Source: Sinobaca qinghaiensis (GTDB taxonomy: Bacteria > Bacillota > Bacilli > Bacillales > Marinococcaceae). Taken from it: 64,000 nt of DNA. The notes under the pieces are model-generated. The model was not told where the DNA came from and did no database searches. It worked only from the letters and a program-made list of their open reading frames with translations. This document shows, piece by piece, positions 1 through 8,894 of the stretch. Every line of letters starts with the position of its first letter. Position 1 is the first letter of the stretch. Location of the stretch: the NCBI RefSeq assembly GCF_003610495.1, contig NZ_RAPK01000011.1, forward strand, positions 248,001-312,000, written 5' to 3'. Both the position numbers and the translations under genes were made by a program.

Positions 1-905
1 TCATTAAAATCGCTCGATACCTGGGTAGTATCTGCATCGGATTCCTGCATGACGTCCAATTGAATGGAACTCTCCTGGTTCACTCTCGTAATGACATCTT
101 CCTCTTCAGTCTGCAGCGATATTTCCGCTACATCTGATAAAGGAACCGCATCACCGGATTCCGGATCCTGGGAAACGGTAAGCTCCTCTATTTCTTCAGG
201 GGATGTAAGCTCGCTTAAAATACGGGTGGAAATAGTTTCTCCCTGCTCTTCATCCACGATAACTCCGCCCGGCACAGCGGCTTCCTGTCCCCGGATAACC
301 TGTACGACATCCGACTGGGAAATGCCTGCATTTTCTAATTCGGCCTGGTCCAGTACGACTTCATACTGCTCTGTTAAAGAGCCTGATTCAGAAATACTTG
401 CGACTCCATCGACCCGGGAAAGTTCCCGTTCCAGAGAGGCTGTCTCTTCCTGAAAAGCCGGTACTTCGTCTCCGCCTCCGGAAACAGCCAGCTGGATGCT
501 TGGGAACATAGATGGATCAAATTGAAGAAAGGCCGGTGTTCCAGCATCATCAGGCAGATCTGCCTGCGTAATAGTGGAAACAACTTCTGTTTCTACATCT
601 TCAATATCGGTATCTGCCGTAAATTCCATAATGACAATCGATGAGCCTTCCAATGACTGGGAAGTAAGCTGATCGAGTCCGGAAACAGTAGAAAGTTCCT
701 CTTCCAGATTTTCTGTTACATCATTTAATACTTCTTCCGGGCCGGCGCCTGGATAGCTTGTGCTTACTGCAGCTACCGGCGCTTCCACATCCGGAAATAA
801 CTGAATAGGCAGACGTGTCAGGGAAACCGCACCTAATATTAATAACACAAGCATAATCACAATCGTAAACTTTGGACGTTTTATTGAAAGATCCCACATT
901 TTCAT
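1..905 (-). CDS. RND-family efflux pump, inner-membrane subunit (partial)
   Basis: About 301 N-terminal residues of a resistance-nodulation-division transporter are visible; the rest lies beyond the left edge. The first membrane segment follows a short leader ending in IKRPKFTIVIML, and the stretch that follows, with the LPIQLFPDVE and SYPGAGPEEV motifs, is the start of the porter domain as in Bacillus SwrC/HAE1-type pumps. I take ATG at 905, which overlaps the TGA of the upstream MarR gene by 4 bases (ATGA), so the two are translationally coupled; an in-frame ATG lies at 899. The substrate cannot be told from this fragment. A drug, surfactant or fatty-acid exporter under MarR control is the likely role. 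Confidence 0.93.
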   Translation of the reverse strand, partial: MKMWDLSIKRPKFTIVIMLVLLILGAVSLTRLPIQLFPDVEAPVAAVSTSYPGAGPEEVLNDVTENLEEELSTVSGLDQLTSQSLEGSSIVIMEFTADTDIEDVETEVVSTITQADLPDDAGTPAFLQFDPSMFPSIQLAVSGGGDEVPAFQEETASLERELSRVDGVASISESGSLTEQYEVVLDQAELENAGISQSDVVQVIRGQEAAVPGGVIVDEEQGETISTRILSELTSPEEIEELTVSQDPESGDAVPLSDVAEISLQTEEEDVITRVNQESSIQLDVMQESDADTTQVSSDFN

Positions 906-1375
906 TTACTGTTTCTCTCCTCTGATTCTTGTAGTGGTTTATCGCATTCTCCAGAAATGACTTCTTCAAAAGAACGCATGACTTCCTGGACTACTTTAAG
1001 ATCTTTTATATCTATTTTGATAAGGTACTGTTCAATGAGATTCTGCTCCATCTGAATGAACTGATCTTTCATCTCCAGCCCTTTTGTGCCGAATTCAATG
1101 TGGACCTCTCTACGGTTTTCCTTATTAATGACACGCTTAATAATAGATAATTGTTCCAGTTTTGCAATGGTCTGGCTTACCGCGCTTCTTGATATGTCAC
1201 AGTACTCTGCCAAGCCGGTCATTGTAACGTTCTCCTGCTTGAGGATATATAGCAGCATCACCTGCTGGCGTTTGGTTAAGCTTATATCCGGAAACGGAAA
1301 AAGCTGCAGCAGGGAATGATGTATTTTACGGTAGCTTTCCATCATTTCTGAAAATACTTTTCCGTGTTCTTCCAT
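902..1375 (-). CDS. MarR-family transcriptional regulator
   Basis: A 157-residue winged-helix protein of MarR type. The DNA-binding region is visible as TMTGLAEYCDISRSAVSQTIAKLEQ (helix-turn-helix about residues 54-78) followed by a wing with the NKENRREVH motif. It is immediately upstream of, and overlaps, the RND pump gene, so it most likely represses that pump and itself. The spacer to the divergent MarR gene carries inverted repeats that are candidate operators. The inducing ligand is unknown. Confidence 0.93.
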   Translation of the reverse strand: MEEHGKVFSEMMESYRKIHHSLLQLFPFPDISLTKRQQVMLLYILKQENVTMTGLAEYCDISRSAVSQTIAKLEQLSIIKRVINKENRREVHIEFGTKGLEMKDQFIQMEQNLIEQYLIKIDIKDLKVVQEVMRSFEEVISGECDKPLQESEERNSK

Positions 1376-1424
1376 AGGCGGTCCCCTTTCTTTTACATGC
1401 AGGTTTTATTCTAACGTAATTTGC

Positions 1425-1497
1425 TTAATAATTAAATAGGTAAACAGTTTATTTTTTTAACTGTTTAATAATTAACCGTTTTCATTTCAAAACAGTT
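1425..1497. promoter_or_regulatory. Candidate MarR operator cluster between divergent genes
   Basis: A perfect 9+9 bp inverted repeat (TAAACAGTT, 9-bp spacer, AACTGTTTA) occupies 1441-1467. The half-site AAACAGTT recurs at 1490-1497, and the string TTAATAATTAA occurs twice, at 1425-1435 and 1465-1475, exactly 40 bp apart. Position between two divergent MarR genes suggests operator function; binding is inferred. Confidence 0.6.
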
Positions 1498-1563
1498 CTC
1501 TGTTCCGTCTTTTCATGATAGGCTTTATGTATCTATATTTTTCTATTTAAAGGAGATTATCCA

Positions 1564-2007
1564 TTGAATTCACAGCCTGCAGATATATACCGCGTTATTG
1601 AAATAACCGAACGTATCCATAACACCATCATCAGTGATTTCCCTATGCCGGACCTCCCCTTGAATCAGCGGCAGGTCAGCATCCTCTGGTTTGTGTTTCA
1701 CCATCAGAAGAGCAGTATCAATGATGTAGCCCGCCACTTCTACATTTCGAAAAGCACGGCCAGCCAGGCAGTTTCCCACCTGGAAAAAGAACAGTTTCTC
1801 GAGCGCACCGTCAATCCTGAAAACCGCCGGGAAGTTATTTTACAGCTGCTGGAACGAGGCCGGTACTGGAAAGCACAGTTTAAAGAAGCAGAGCGGCAGC
1901 TGCATGAAAAGTACTTTTCAAAAATTCCGCAGAAAGATGTCGATAAAATGCAGGAAGCGCTGGAAAACATCCAGGCGATTGTTGAAAAAGAAAAATCTAA
2001 AAATTAA
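1564..2007 (+). CDS. MarR-family transcriptional regulator (second, divergent)
   Basis: A 147-residue MarR protein. It starts at TTG 1564, preceded by AAAGGAG at 1549-1555; no ATG fits. The winged helix is visible as NDVARHFYISKSTASQAVSHLEKEQF with the wing motif NPENRREV. It resembles its divergent neighbour (both have SMP/PDI-L-RQ before the helix and NRREV in the wing), so the pair probably arose by duplication. Its target is either the shared spacer or the neighbouring pump. It stands alone and ends in a bidirectional terminator. Confidence 0.9.
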   Translation: MNSQPADIYRVIEITERIHNTIISDFPMPDLPLNQRQVSILWFVFHHQKSSINDVARHFYISKSTASQAVSHLEKEQFLERTVNPENRREVILQLLERGRYWKAQFKEAERQLHEKYFSKIPQKDVDKMQEALENIQAIVEKEKSKN

Positions 2008-2017
2008 TCTTTTACAT

Positions 2018-2053
2018 AAAAAAACACCTTTCTCGACGAAAGGCGTTTTTTTA
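2018..2053. terminator. Bidirectional intrinsic terminator
   Basis: Stem CACCTTTC/GAAAGGCG with flanking A and T runs on both sides; it separates the convergent MarR and CAP-domain genes. Confidence 0.85.
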
Positions 2054-3148
2054 TTATATTGTTATAAAATTTTCAGTGAAAAATGGCTGATTGTCTTCAT
2101 TAAAATCTACACCAACGCCAAGCTCTGTAAAGCTCTCATTTAGAATATTCTCCCGATGGCCCATTGAATTCATCAGCCCCTGATGGGCGAACACGCTGCT
2201 GAACTGGCCGTACGCCAGGTTTTCTCCGGCACGCGTGAAGGTGATGTCATCTTCTTCCATCCTTTCAAAAGGAGACTGTCCCTGCTCGTTCGTATGGCTG
2301 AAAAATTGGTTGTCTGCCATGTCGGTACTGTGTGCACGGGCCGTCTCTCTTACCTCTTCGTTCCATTCCAGTACAGGAAGGTCGTGCTGGACACGAGCAG
2401 CATTTGTTAAATCGAACAACTGATATTCAAATCCTTCTTTTAAGGATTCACTGCCGTCTGTATAAAAACTCTCTTTTGCCGCTTCCATGTTTTCGTTAAT
2501 AATCTGAACGGCGGTTACTTCATTCTCTTCATGGACATCATAGAATACAGTGACATAGCTGCCGTCTATTTGATGAACGTCATATTCCCCTTCGCTGTTT
2601 ATCTGGTAGTTAAACCTGCCGCTGCGAATCATTTCCTCCGGTTCTCCCAAGGTTTCATTTACGTATGATTTTGAGTCTCCCAACGCAATTCCATACTGGG
2701 AGGAAAGTAAATTCTGGTTTGTGTAAAGTCCCTGCACAATACCTTCTTCATTAAACGAAACCATCATAAAATTTTGATAATTTTCGTGATACGTTAACCA
2801 GTTTACTCCGTATTCATTTTCGCTTTCGCGCATAGACTCCCCATACATGTCTTCTACATCCTGTCTTGTGTCACCGAGTTCTATATTACCTACAGAAAAG
2901 GATTGATCCTCAGGGGTGGTCAGTTCAGGTTCTTCTACTTCCACGGCTTCCTGTTCCCTATCTTGTTCTGAACCTGTCACATTATTTAAAAGGGCGACCG
3001 CATCCTCTGTCATCTCTTCAAAGTCAAAGCCATTGTTTATCACATCATTTAACGGTTCAGGCATAAAGCTGCCGGCAGGTTCCTCCCATATTGGTTTCGT
3101 CCAAAAAACGACCAGCACGGCGGACACCAACAAAATCATTCTTCTCAA
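2054..3148 (-). CDS. CAP (SCP/PR1)-domain protein with CAP-associated domain, YlbC-like
   Basis: A membrane-anchored or exported protein. One hydrophobic segment lies at the N-terminus, then an acidic linker, a CAP-associated domain in the middle (SVGNIELGDTRQDV, and a second copy IALGDSKSYVNETLGEP), and a C-terminal CAP domain of about 120 residues with LTNAARVQHDLPVLEWNEE, HSTDM, FFSHTN and GENLAYG. Start choice: GTG at 3160 lies inside the AAAGGTGG Shine-Dalgarno, so TTG at 3148, seven bases downstream of it, fits better (364 aa). The domain order matches the B. subtilis YlbC family, whose function is not established. Confidence 0.88.
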   Translation of the reverse strand: MRRMILLVSAVLVVFWTKPIWEEPAGSFMPEPLNDVINNGFDFEEMTEDAVALLNNVTGSEQDREQEAVEVEEPELTTPEDQSFSVGNIELGDTRQDVEDMYGESMRESENEYGVNWLTYHENYQNFMMVSFNEEGIVQGLYTNQNLLSSQYGIALGDSKSYVNETLGEPEEMIRSGRFNYQINSEGEYDVHQIDGSYVTVFYDVHEENEVTAVQIINENMEAAKESFYTDGSESLKEGFEYQLFDLTNAARVQHDLPVLEWNEEVRETARAHSTDMADNQFFSHTNEQGQSPFERMEEDDITFTRAGENLAYGQFSSVFAHQGLMNSMGHRENILNESFTELGVGVDFNEDNQPFFTENFITI

Positions 3149-3295
3149 AATATGAACCACCTTTATCTATTCAATACTCCCGTCCGTTTCCGGCGGGAGC
3201 CACTGCTTTACTAACTATCTTCGCCCATTATTGTACCACTCTCCTGTGCTGCCATTCTATTGATTGAACTTTCGACCCGGTCTCCATTATAAAAA

Positions 3296-3328
3296 AACAA
3301 CTTCCGTGTGCTAGGCCGGCACGTTGTT
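3296..3328 (-). terminator. Intrinsic terminator after the DUF429 gene
   Basis: On the minus strand a stem of AACAACGTGC with a partly paired GCAC..GTTGTT arm overlaps the stop codon and runs into seven T. Confidence 0.7.
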
Positions 3329-4026
3329 TACGGTAGGTATTTAACTGTTCGCATATTCATTTCCTGTCCTTCAGCAGAATAAGCCGGATGCTGATCGATT
3401 CCGTCAGATCTCCATTCAGGATGACATGCGGTTATAGCCAAAACGGAAGCATCGATAATATCATCACGGCTGCATATCTTTCGTGGATACAGACCTACTG
3501 TTTTCGTAAACAGGCTGCAAATGCCGGGATCGAGCTGCTCGAGCAGATCCAGACGCTGCGTAATGCCCTGATTTGTTTTCTTGGATGCTGACAGCGGCTC
3601 TCCATACACATCTGCAAACAGCACTTCCGGATGTGCCTCTTTCACTGATGATTCAATGGAAAAGGCCTCCACTTCTTTTATCTTTGGAAATAGAAACCAG
3701 GTCTGCTTCTGCAGCCCTGCTCCGGTTAACTGTTTATGTAATACATTCGCTTCCTGATAACTGCGGCAGACAAGTACTTCTCTACATGGTACCGGAAATA
3801 CACTCGAACGCCGTTTCCCCAATTTCTGCCGTGCCAGAGCCTCCACCTGCCGCGGATATTCGCTGGCTGCAGGCAGGCCGAGCGGCATATCTACCCATAT
3901 AGAAATACCCGGTTCGGGCCGGAGCTGACTCAAGCTGGTTAGTACCTCTATCTTATAAGTCTTTCCGTTCTCTGCAAAAGCGGCGATCCAGCCGCCTCTG
4001 CACCCGTCCAGTCCTATTGCTTTCAC
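3328..4026 (-). CDS. DUF429 domain protein
   Basis: 232 residues opening with the hallmark GLDGCRGGW motif of DUF429, followed by the conserved VDMPLGLP and EVHPEV-type (EAHPEV) motifs and a C-terminal RDDIIDA. The fold is RNase H-like with acidic residues in the positions expected for a nuclease-like site, but the biochemical role of the family is not known. GTG start at 4026 follows GGAGGGAG. Monocistronic, with its own terminator. Confidence 0.85.
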   Translation of the reverse strand: MKAIGLDGCRGGWIAAFAENGKTYKIEVLTSLSQLRPEPGISIWVDMPLGLPAASEYPRQVEALARQKLGKRRSSVFPVPCREVLVCRSYQEANVLHKQLTGAGLQKQTWFLFPKIKEVEAFSIESSVKEAHPEVLFADVYGEPLSASKKTNQGITQRLDLLEQLDPGICSLFTKTVGLYPRKICSRDDIIDASVLAITACHPEWRSDGIDQHPAYSAEGQEMNMRTVKYLP

Positions 4027-4076
4027 GGCGCTCCCTCCTTCTATTATAAGTATTGAGATTATACGGCTTTAGATTA

Positions 4077-4469
4077 CTAAGGTATCTGCTTTGCTTTTTC
4101 TTCTTTTATTTTGCTTCTCTTTTCCAAAATGAACAGCAGCAGCAGAGGTGCAAGCGCCGATCCGGCTAATGTGTAGTTTAGAGGAGCAGTTTTCACCATA
4201 AAACCTGCCATTAATAATCCCATACTTAACAGCATGATACTCATACGAAGATAGTGCTTCTCTTTTTTATATTTTAATACCCTGGGCAGAAATATAAAGA
4301 AAATAGCAGCTAGATATAACGTATACGTCACCCATAATTCATTATTGAATGCAAAAACTGGATTTGATAATGCACCAGCAATGAGAAGCAGAGGACCTGA
4401 GTTTTCCAGGATGATGTTTTTTATTGTTCCTTTCTTTCTTTTAAATAGACCGATCGCTTTTTTATTCAA
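4077..4469 (-). CDS. Hypothetical four-helix membrane protein
   Basis: 130 residues, basic N-terminus (FKRKKG) and C-terminus (EKRSKIKEEKAKQ), with about four hydrophobic stretches between (around residues 25-40, 48-63, 75-92 and 97-114). Not recognised. The start would be TTG at 4469; the only AAAGGATG upstream is rather far (about 15 bases), so initiation is uncertain. It is probably a small integral membrane protein with no visible operon partner. Confidence 0.6.
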   Translation of the reverse strand: MNKKAIGLFKRKKGTIKNIILENSGPLLLIAGALSNPVFAFNNELWVTYTLYLAAIFFIFLPRVLKYKKEKHYLRMSIMLLSMGLLMAGFMVKTAPLNYTLAGSALAPLLLLFILEKRSKIKEEKAKQIP

Positions 4470-4547
4470 TTGAAAGATACTATAACATCCTTTCTTCCGC
4501 CTGTAGTCGAATACGATGACTTGAACCAGAACGCATATGTATAGTAA

Positions 4548-4727
4548 TTATTTTTTAGCTTTATTATCGAATTTTATAATAAAAATACCGCTGATTGCTC
4601 CTGCAATAGCTGATCCGGCTAAAGCAGGCCATTCCGGTACCGTTTCTTCAATGATTAAAGATAAAACAGTATACATTACTGGAAATATAACTACTGCAAA
4701 AAGGGTCCGCAACAATATATTATTCAT
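4548..4727 (-). CDS. Small two-helix membrane protein
   Basis: 59 residues: two hydrophobic helices (LLRTLFAVVIFPVMYTVLSLI and ALAGSAIAGAISGIFII) separated by EETVPEWP and ending in FDNKAKK. The ATG at 4727 has AAGGAAG upstream; a TTG six bases further up is too close to that site. Not recognised; the glycine/alanine-rich second helix is typical of small assembling membrane proteins. The opposite-strand reading frame here is a shadow. Confidence 0.6.
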   Translation of the reverse strand: MNNILLRTLFAVVIFPVMYTVLSLIIEETVPEWPALAGSAIAGAISGIFIIKFDNKAKK

Positions 4728-4984
4728 GAACAATCACTTCCTTATAAAATGAATAATTATATTTTCTATTAATCTGCAGTATAACACTACCATTTTATAC
4801 TATATATTCATTATTTTGGAATTAAATCCTCTGCAGAATCAGAAAAAGCAGCACACCATTTTTTCCAAACTAAGGGCGGTTGTTAACTAATGGAAAGAGG
4901 TATTTCCCATCATATGAAGAAGTTAACTATATAGTATTCCTTCCCTATTTTTCCTTCGTCCAGTCTATATAAAGGAGAACGTTC

Positions 4985-6844
4985 ATGGAAAAGCTTAAGC
5001 TGCACATTGAATTAATCGCTGCTCTGGTTTCCGGCGTTTTGATACTTTTTGCTTATGCACTTGAGCTGCTTGGAATTGGAAGCTTATCGATTATTACTTA
5101 TTTACTGGCCTTTGTTATCGGTGGATATGCGAAAGCAAAATACGGAATTAAAAAAACTCTCCAGGATCGAAAGCCCAATGTAGAAATGTTGATGATCCTC
5201 GCCGCAGTCGGTGCTTCGATCATTGGCTATTGGACCGAAGGAGCCATATTAATATTTATCTTCTCACTAAGCGGTGCTCTGGAAACTTATACGATGAATA
5301 AAAGCCGACATGAATTATCGGTGCTGATGAAAATTCAGCCTGAAGAAGCATGGCTTTTAAAAAACAACATGACCACCCGGGTGGCTGTGGCTTCCTTAAC
5401 TGCCGGCGATATGCTTATCGTTAAACCCGGAGAACGGGTTCCTGCTGATGGAAAATTAGTAATCGGCCATACCGTAGTCGATGAATCTGCGATCAGCGGT
5501 GAATCCATCCCAGTGTCTAAAGATATAAATGATGATTTATATGCGTCTACTGTAAATTTAAGCGGAGCCATTACGATGGAAATGACTAAACCTAACTCTG
5601 AAACTCTCGTTCAGAAAATTATTGACCTCGTACAATCAGCGCAAAGCGAAAAACCGCCCTCTCAGCAGTTCGTGGAACGTTTTGAAGGACGGTATGTCAT
5701 TGTGGTATTAATTGTCTTTTCATTAATGCTGTTTCTTCCTCACTATATAATTGGCTGGGATTGGAATACTACGTTATATCGGGCAATTCTTCTTCTCGTT
5801 GTTGCTTCTCCTTGTGCCCTTGTGGCTTCAATTATGCCGGCTGCTCTTGCAGCTATATCAAATGGCGCAAGAAACGGTGTTATTTTTAAAGGAAGCGTTC
5901 ATCTAGAAAACCTAAGTTCTATACAGGCTGTGGCCATGGACAAAACGGGTACGCTTACTCAGGGCCGGCCTCAAGTAACGGATTTTATCTTCAGGGAAAA
6001 TACCGACCGCGAGGTATTGATGGGAAAAATTGCAGGGATGGAATCGCAGTCCAATCATCCACTGGCTAAAGCGATCATAAAGTTTATTGAAGCCAAAGGA
6101 ATTCATCCATTGTCGAATATCCAGGTAACGGATGTGCCTGGAAACGGTTTGAAAGCGATTATATCAGGTGAAGATATTTTGATTGGAAAGCCTGCATTCG
6201 TCGATGAAACAGAGGCAGAACTATTTCAAGACGGTGTGTTGAACCGGCTGGCCCATGAAGGAAAGACCGTGACGTTTGTGAGAGATGAAAAAGGAATAGC
6301 GGCAGCCATTGCCTTAAAGGATATCGTCCGGGAGAATGCCAAGTCCACTATTCAAGAACTTCAGCAGTTAGGCATTCACTGCATTATGCTTACAGGCGAT
6401 AACCAAAAAACAGCTGAGGTCATCGCTGCAGAAAGCGGCGTCGATGCTTATATAGGCAGTTGTATGCCGGGGGACAAAGTAAACGAAATAAAGAAATTAA
6501 CGGAAACCTACCGCTACGTGGCTATGATTGGAGACGGTATCAATGATGCCCCGGCCCTTGCTGTAGCATCTACGGGTATCGCTATGGGAGAAGGCACTGA
6601 TGCAGCTCTAGAGACTGCGGATGTTATTTTAATGAAAAATGACTTATCACGTATTACCTATTCGATTACTTTGGCACGGAGAATGGAACGGATCATCAAA
6701 CAAAACATATATTTTTCAGTAAGCGTTATTCTCTTGTTGGTTATTTTAAATTTTGCACAGACCATTTCGATTCCTTTCGGCGTTATCGGACATGAAGGCA
6801 GTACGATTCTAGTAATACTCAATGGCCTACGCATGTTGAAGTAA
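4985..6844 (+). CDS. P1B-4-type metal-exporting ATPase (PfeT/ZosA/CoaT class)
   Basis: A 619-residue heavy-metal P-type ATPase. Visible motifs are the actuator SGES (171-174), the phosphorylation site DKTGT (319-323), the HP motif SNHPLAK, TGDN and the hinge GDGINDAPAL. The membrane metal site is SPC (275-277) rather than CPC, and the last helix carries HEGST (603-607); this SPC plus HEG combination defines the P1B-4 group, which in B. subtilis PfeT and mycobacterial CtpD exports Fe(II)/Co(II). There is no N-terminal HMA domain, also usual for the group. ATG 4985 follows AAAGGAG. Product annotations as a cadmium or zinc ATPase would be less precise. I see no convincing PerR or Fur box upstream. 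Confidence 0.93.
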   Translation: MEKLKLHIELIAALVSGVLILFAYALELLGIGSLSIITYLLAFVIGGYAKAKYGIKKTLQDRKPNVEMLMILAAVGASIIGYWTEGAILIFIFSLSGALETYTMNKSRHELSVLMKIQPEEAWLLKNNMTTRVAVASLTAGDMLIVKPGERVPADGKLVIGHTVVDESAISGESIPVSKDINDDLYASTVNLSGAITMEMTKPNSETLVQKIIDLVQSAQSEKPPSQQFVERFEGRYVIVVLIVFSLMLFLPHYIIGWDWNTTLYRAILLLVVASPCALVASIMPAALAAISNGARNGVIFKGSVHLENLSSIQAVAMDKTGTLTQGRPQVTDFIFRENTDREVLMGKIAGMESQSNHPLAKAIIKFIEAKGIHPLSNIQVTDVPGNGLKAIISGEDILIGKPAFVDETEAELFQDGVLNRLAHEGKTVTFVRDEKGIAAAIALKDIVRENAKSTIQELQQLGIHCIMLTGDNQKTAEVIAAESGVDAYIGSCMPGDKVNEIKKLTETYRYVAMIGDGINDAPALAVASTGIAMGEGTDAALETADVILMKNDLSRITYSITLARRMERIIKQNIYFSVSVILLLVILNFAQTISIPFGVIGHEGSTILVILNGLRMLK

Positions 6845-6854
6845 TAGTCTGGTT

Positions 6855-7742
6855 TTAGTTGGGCTTGTTCCGGATAATCAACACATCACAGGCGGCTCTG
6901 CGGACAATCCCTTCCGAGACACTTCCCAGGTGGAGACCTTTTTCCACACCAGCTCCAGTTGCGCCGGCAACAATGAGGTCAGCCCGAAAAAGTACAGCCG
7001 TTTCTTTTGGCAGAATAAACTTGGGAGCACCGTATTCCATTGAGATCGGCATATGCTGCATGCCTCTTTCAACAGCCATTTTTTGATATCTTTCCAGCAA
7101 CAATTCTCCATTTTTCATATAGATGTCCTGAATGTCATCGCGGAACTGTTCTACCGAATGAGCGAGCGGAGTGTGTAATACGTGTACAGCGGATATCTCT
7201 GATTCCTGCTCCCTGGCTATAGTAATCGCTGTCTCAAATGCTTTCATCGACATCTCTGATTCATCAATGGCCACCAGAATACGCCGGTAATTTTCCGTAA
7301 ATGCTTTGTTTTTCACCACCATAACATCACAGCCAGCCAAATGGACCATTCCAGCAGATACACTGCCCAATAAATAACTTTCGATGAGGCCTAAACCGGA
7401 GGCGCCAGTAATCGCTAAATCAATATTGTACAGAGGAATAATTTCTTTAGCGATCATTTTTTGTGGTGAGACGCCCCGTTTCATGATGGTAACTACATCT
7501 TTGACCTCAGCTTCTGCGGCTGTTTTTTCATAGGCTTTTAATATTTCCAGTCCATTTTCCACAGCAGCCTGTTTGATCTCTTCACGGTAAACAGGCACCC
7601 TGCTGTATTCTTTGCTTTCCACTACATGACAAATGAACAGGCGACTATCGTAGCGCTTTGCCAGATTAATACCCCGGTTCAATGCTTTAGTCGCTTCCTT
7701 CGACCCATCGACTGCTACTAAAATACGCTGATATCGTTTCAT
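6855..7742 (-). CDS. Tandem universal stress protein (two Usp domains)
   Basis: 295 residues made of two UspA domains in tandem. Each begins with the ILVAVDGS / ILVAIDES strand and ends with the nucleotide-binding pattern G-2x-G-9x-G(S/T) (GASGLGLIESYLLGSVS and GATGAGVEKGLHLGSVS), so ATP binding is expected. The frame is open much further upstream, but MKRYQRIL at 7742 aligns with the start of the paralogues and follows GGTGAAG; the upstream extension contains the promoter. A CRP/FNR-type site sits at -41.5 of that promoter. Close paralogue of the gene at 26262-27176. Confidence 0.93.
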   Translation of the reverse strand: MKRYQRILVAVDGSKEATKALNRGINLAKRYDSRLFICHVVESKEYSRVPVYREEIKQAAVENGLEILKAYEKTAAEAEVKDVVTIMKRGVSPQKMIAKEIIPLYNIDLAITGASGLGLIESYLLGSVSAGMVHLAGCDVMVVKNKAFTENYRRILVAIDESEMSMKAFETAITIAREQESEISAVHVLHTPLAHSVEQFRDDIQDIYMKNGELLLERYQKMAVERGMQHMPISMEYGAPKFILPKETAVLFRADLIVAGATGAGVEKGLHLGSVSEGIVRRAACDVLIIRNKPN

Positions 7743-7778
7743 ATTCTTCACCAGCTTCTTTTCATATTTAATGAGACT

Positions 7779-7821
7779 AGTATACTCAAGATCACCAGCT
7801 TTTAAAGTGATATATCTCACA
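7779..7821 (-). promoter_or_regulatory. CRP/FNR-type class II promoter of the tandem usp gene
   Basis: Read on the minus strand, the box TGTGA-N6-TCACT (7806-7821; one mismatch to the perfect palindrome) is followed after exactly 21 bases by TATACT (7779-7784), placing the box centre at -41.5. The second tandem usp gene at 27 kb has the same arrangement. This is the classical class II activator position for Fnr/Crp-family proteins; which regulator acts is inferred. Confidence 0.65.
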
Positions 7822-7916
7822 CTTTTCCAAATGTTCCAGTTTATGATGATTTTATAAATACGAAAAACCAATAGAAAATTTAGATGAATAATTATGGAAG
7901 CAATCGGGAAAATCAT

Positions 7917-8332
7917 AAGTAAGGATGATTAAATCAGCAATGACATCTTCCCTATACACTTTAGTTCATAAAAAGCCTATTGTTTAGATTATTTAATACA
8001 ATAGACAAATGCGGTTGACATACTCACGGATTATTCTATAATTCGTTATATACTCATTAAATATATATGTAAAATACATTAAAAAATCGCAGTGAATATA
8101 GAAACGTTATTGCAGACTTTTAAGTAATTTCCCCCTTTACCCAACTTCTTTTTTCTTCGTCGTTCATCTATCTATTCTAATTTTCGTACAAACATCCTCC
8201 AGTCAACTTACCTTATCTCCTAAAAAAGCCGCTCTATAAATGCAGCACGGCATCAGCATTTCACTAATTTATCTTTTTTGAGACTTTGACAGACTGTACG
8301 TCCATCAAATTTTTTCAGAGAGGGTTTTTATA
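7917..8332 (+). promoter_or_regulatory. Gene-free region with a sigma-A promoter and long leader
   Basis: A good promoter, TTGACA at 8015-8020 and TATAAT at 8037-8042 with 16 bases between, points to the gene at 8333, leaving a leader of about 285 bases. Just upstream lies an inverted repeat CTATTGT/ACAATAG (about 7978-8004). The leader is AT-rich and I see no classical riboswitch or strong terminator in it. Confidence 0.5.
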
Positions 8333-8788
8333 ATGAAATACTCTATGCGTTACGCCGTTTACGAAGAGATGCTTGCGGCATTGAAACGTCCGCCAAATGA
8401 TATGGAAGATCTTTTGTTTCAAGCATCCCAACATGCAGAGGTGGCCAGAATCGCTCCTTTTTACGGGTTTTACCTATACCCGCATGAATGGCTCCATTAT
8501 TCTCTACAAAACAAGGATCCTCTAGCTGCTGAACTGAACCTGGCAATGCTCATAGCTCTGGATGCTCCTACGCTTGAGGCGGATCCGAAAATGCTGCTTT
8601 ATTTTTCCATTGCAGCGTCATCTCAAAACAGTGAAGTTAATGAACAGAGCTTGTCCGTAGCTTTCAAAACAACTATGCTATTTCAAACGTTTATCTATTT
8701 GCAGAATAAAGTCTCGCATTTGGAGCAGGACGATCACTTCTCCATGCGTAAATACAAAAACCGCTTGAAACAAATAGATTCGAACTAA
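8333..8788 (+). CDS. Hypothetical protein, helical
   Basis: 151 residues, start ATG 8333 after AGAGAGGG. Not recognised. It is soluble, appears mostly helical (leucine/alanine-rich segments such as AAELNLAMLIALDAP and LSVAFKTTMLFQTFIYLQNKV), with no signal peptide or membrane segment. It sits between two universal stress genes, reading toward the second, so a stress-related role is possible but is only inference from position. The 106-base gap before the next gene makes a shared transcript possible. Confidence 0.65.
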   Translation: MKYSMRYAVYEEMLAALKRPPNDMEDLLFQASQHAEVARIAPFYGFYLYPHEWLHYSLQNKDPLAAELNLAMLIALDAPTLEADPKMLLYFSIAASSQNSEVNEQSLSVAFKTTMLFQTFIYLQNKVSHLEQDDHFSMRKYKNRLKQIDSN

Positions 8789-8894
8789 TAGACTGTGCAC
8801 AACAAAGCTTCTATCTGCCCGGCCGGCCGCCTATCGCCTTTTATATTATTCCAGCCTGCAGGTTAAAATATTATAAGATTGCGGGGAAAGGGAA

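Noticed and set aside
4742-4830. AT-rich PerR/Fur-like sequence upstream of the P1B-4 ATPase
   Set aside because: The match to the TTATAAT-type palindrome is too weak in such AT-rich DNA.
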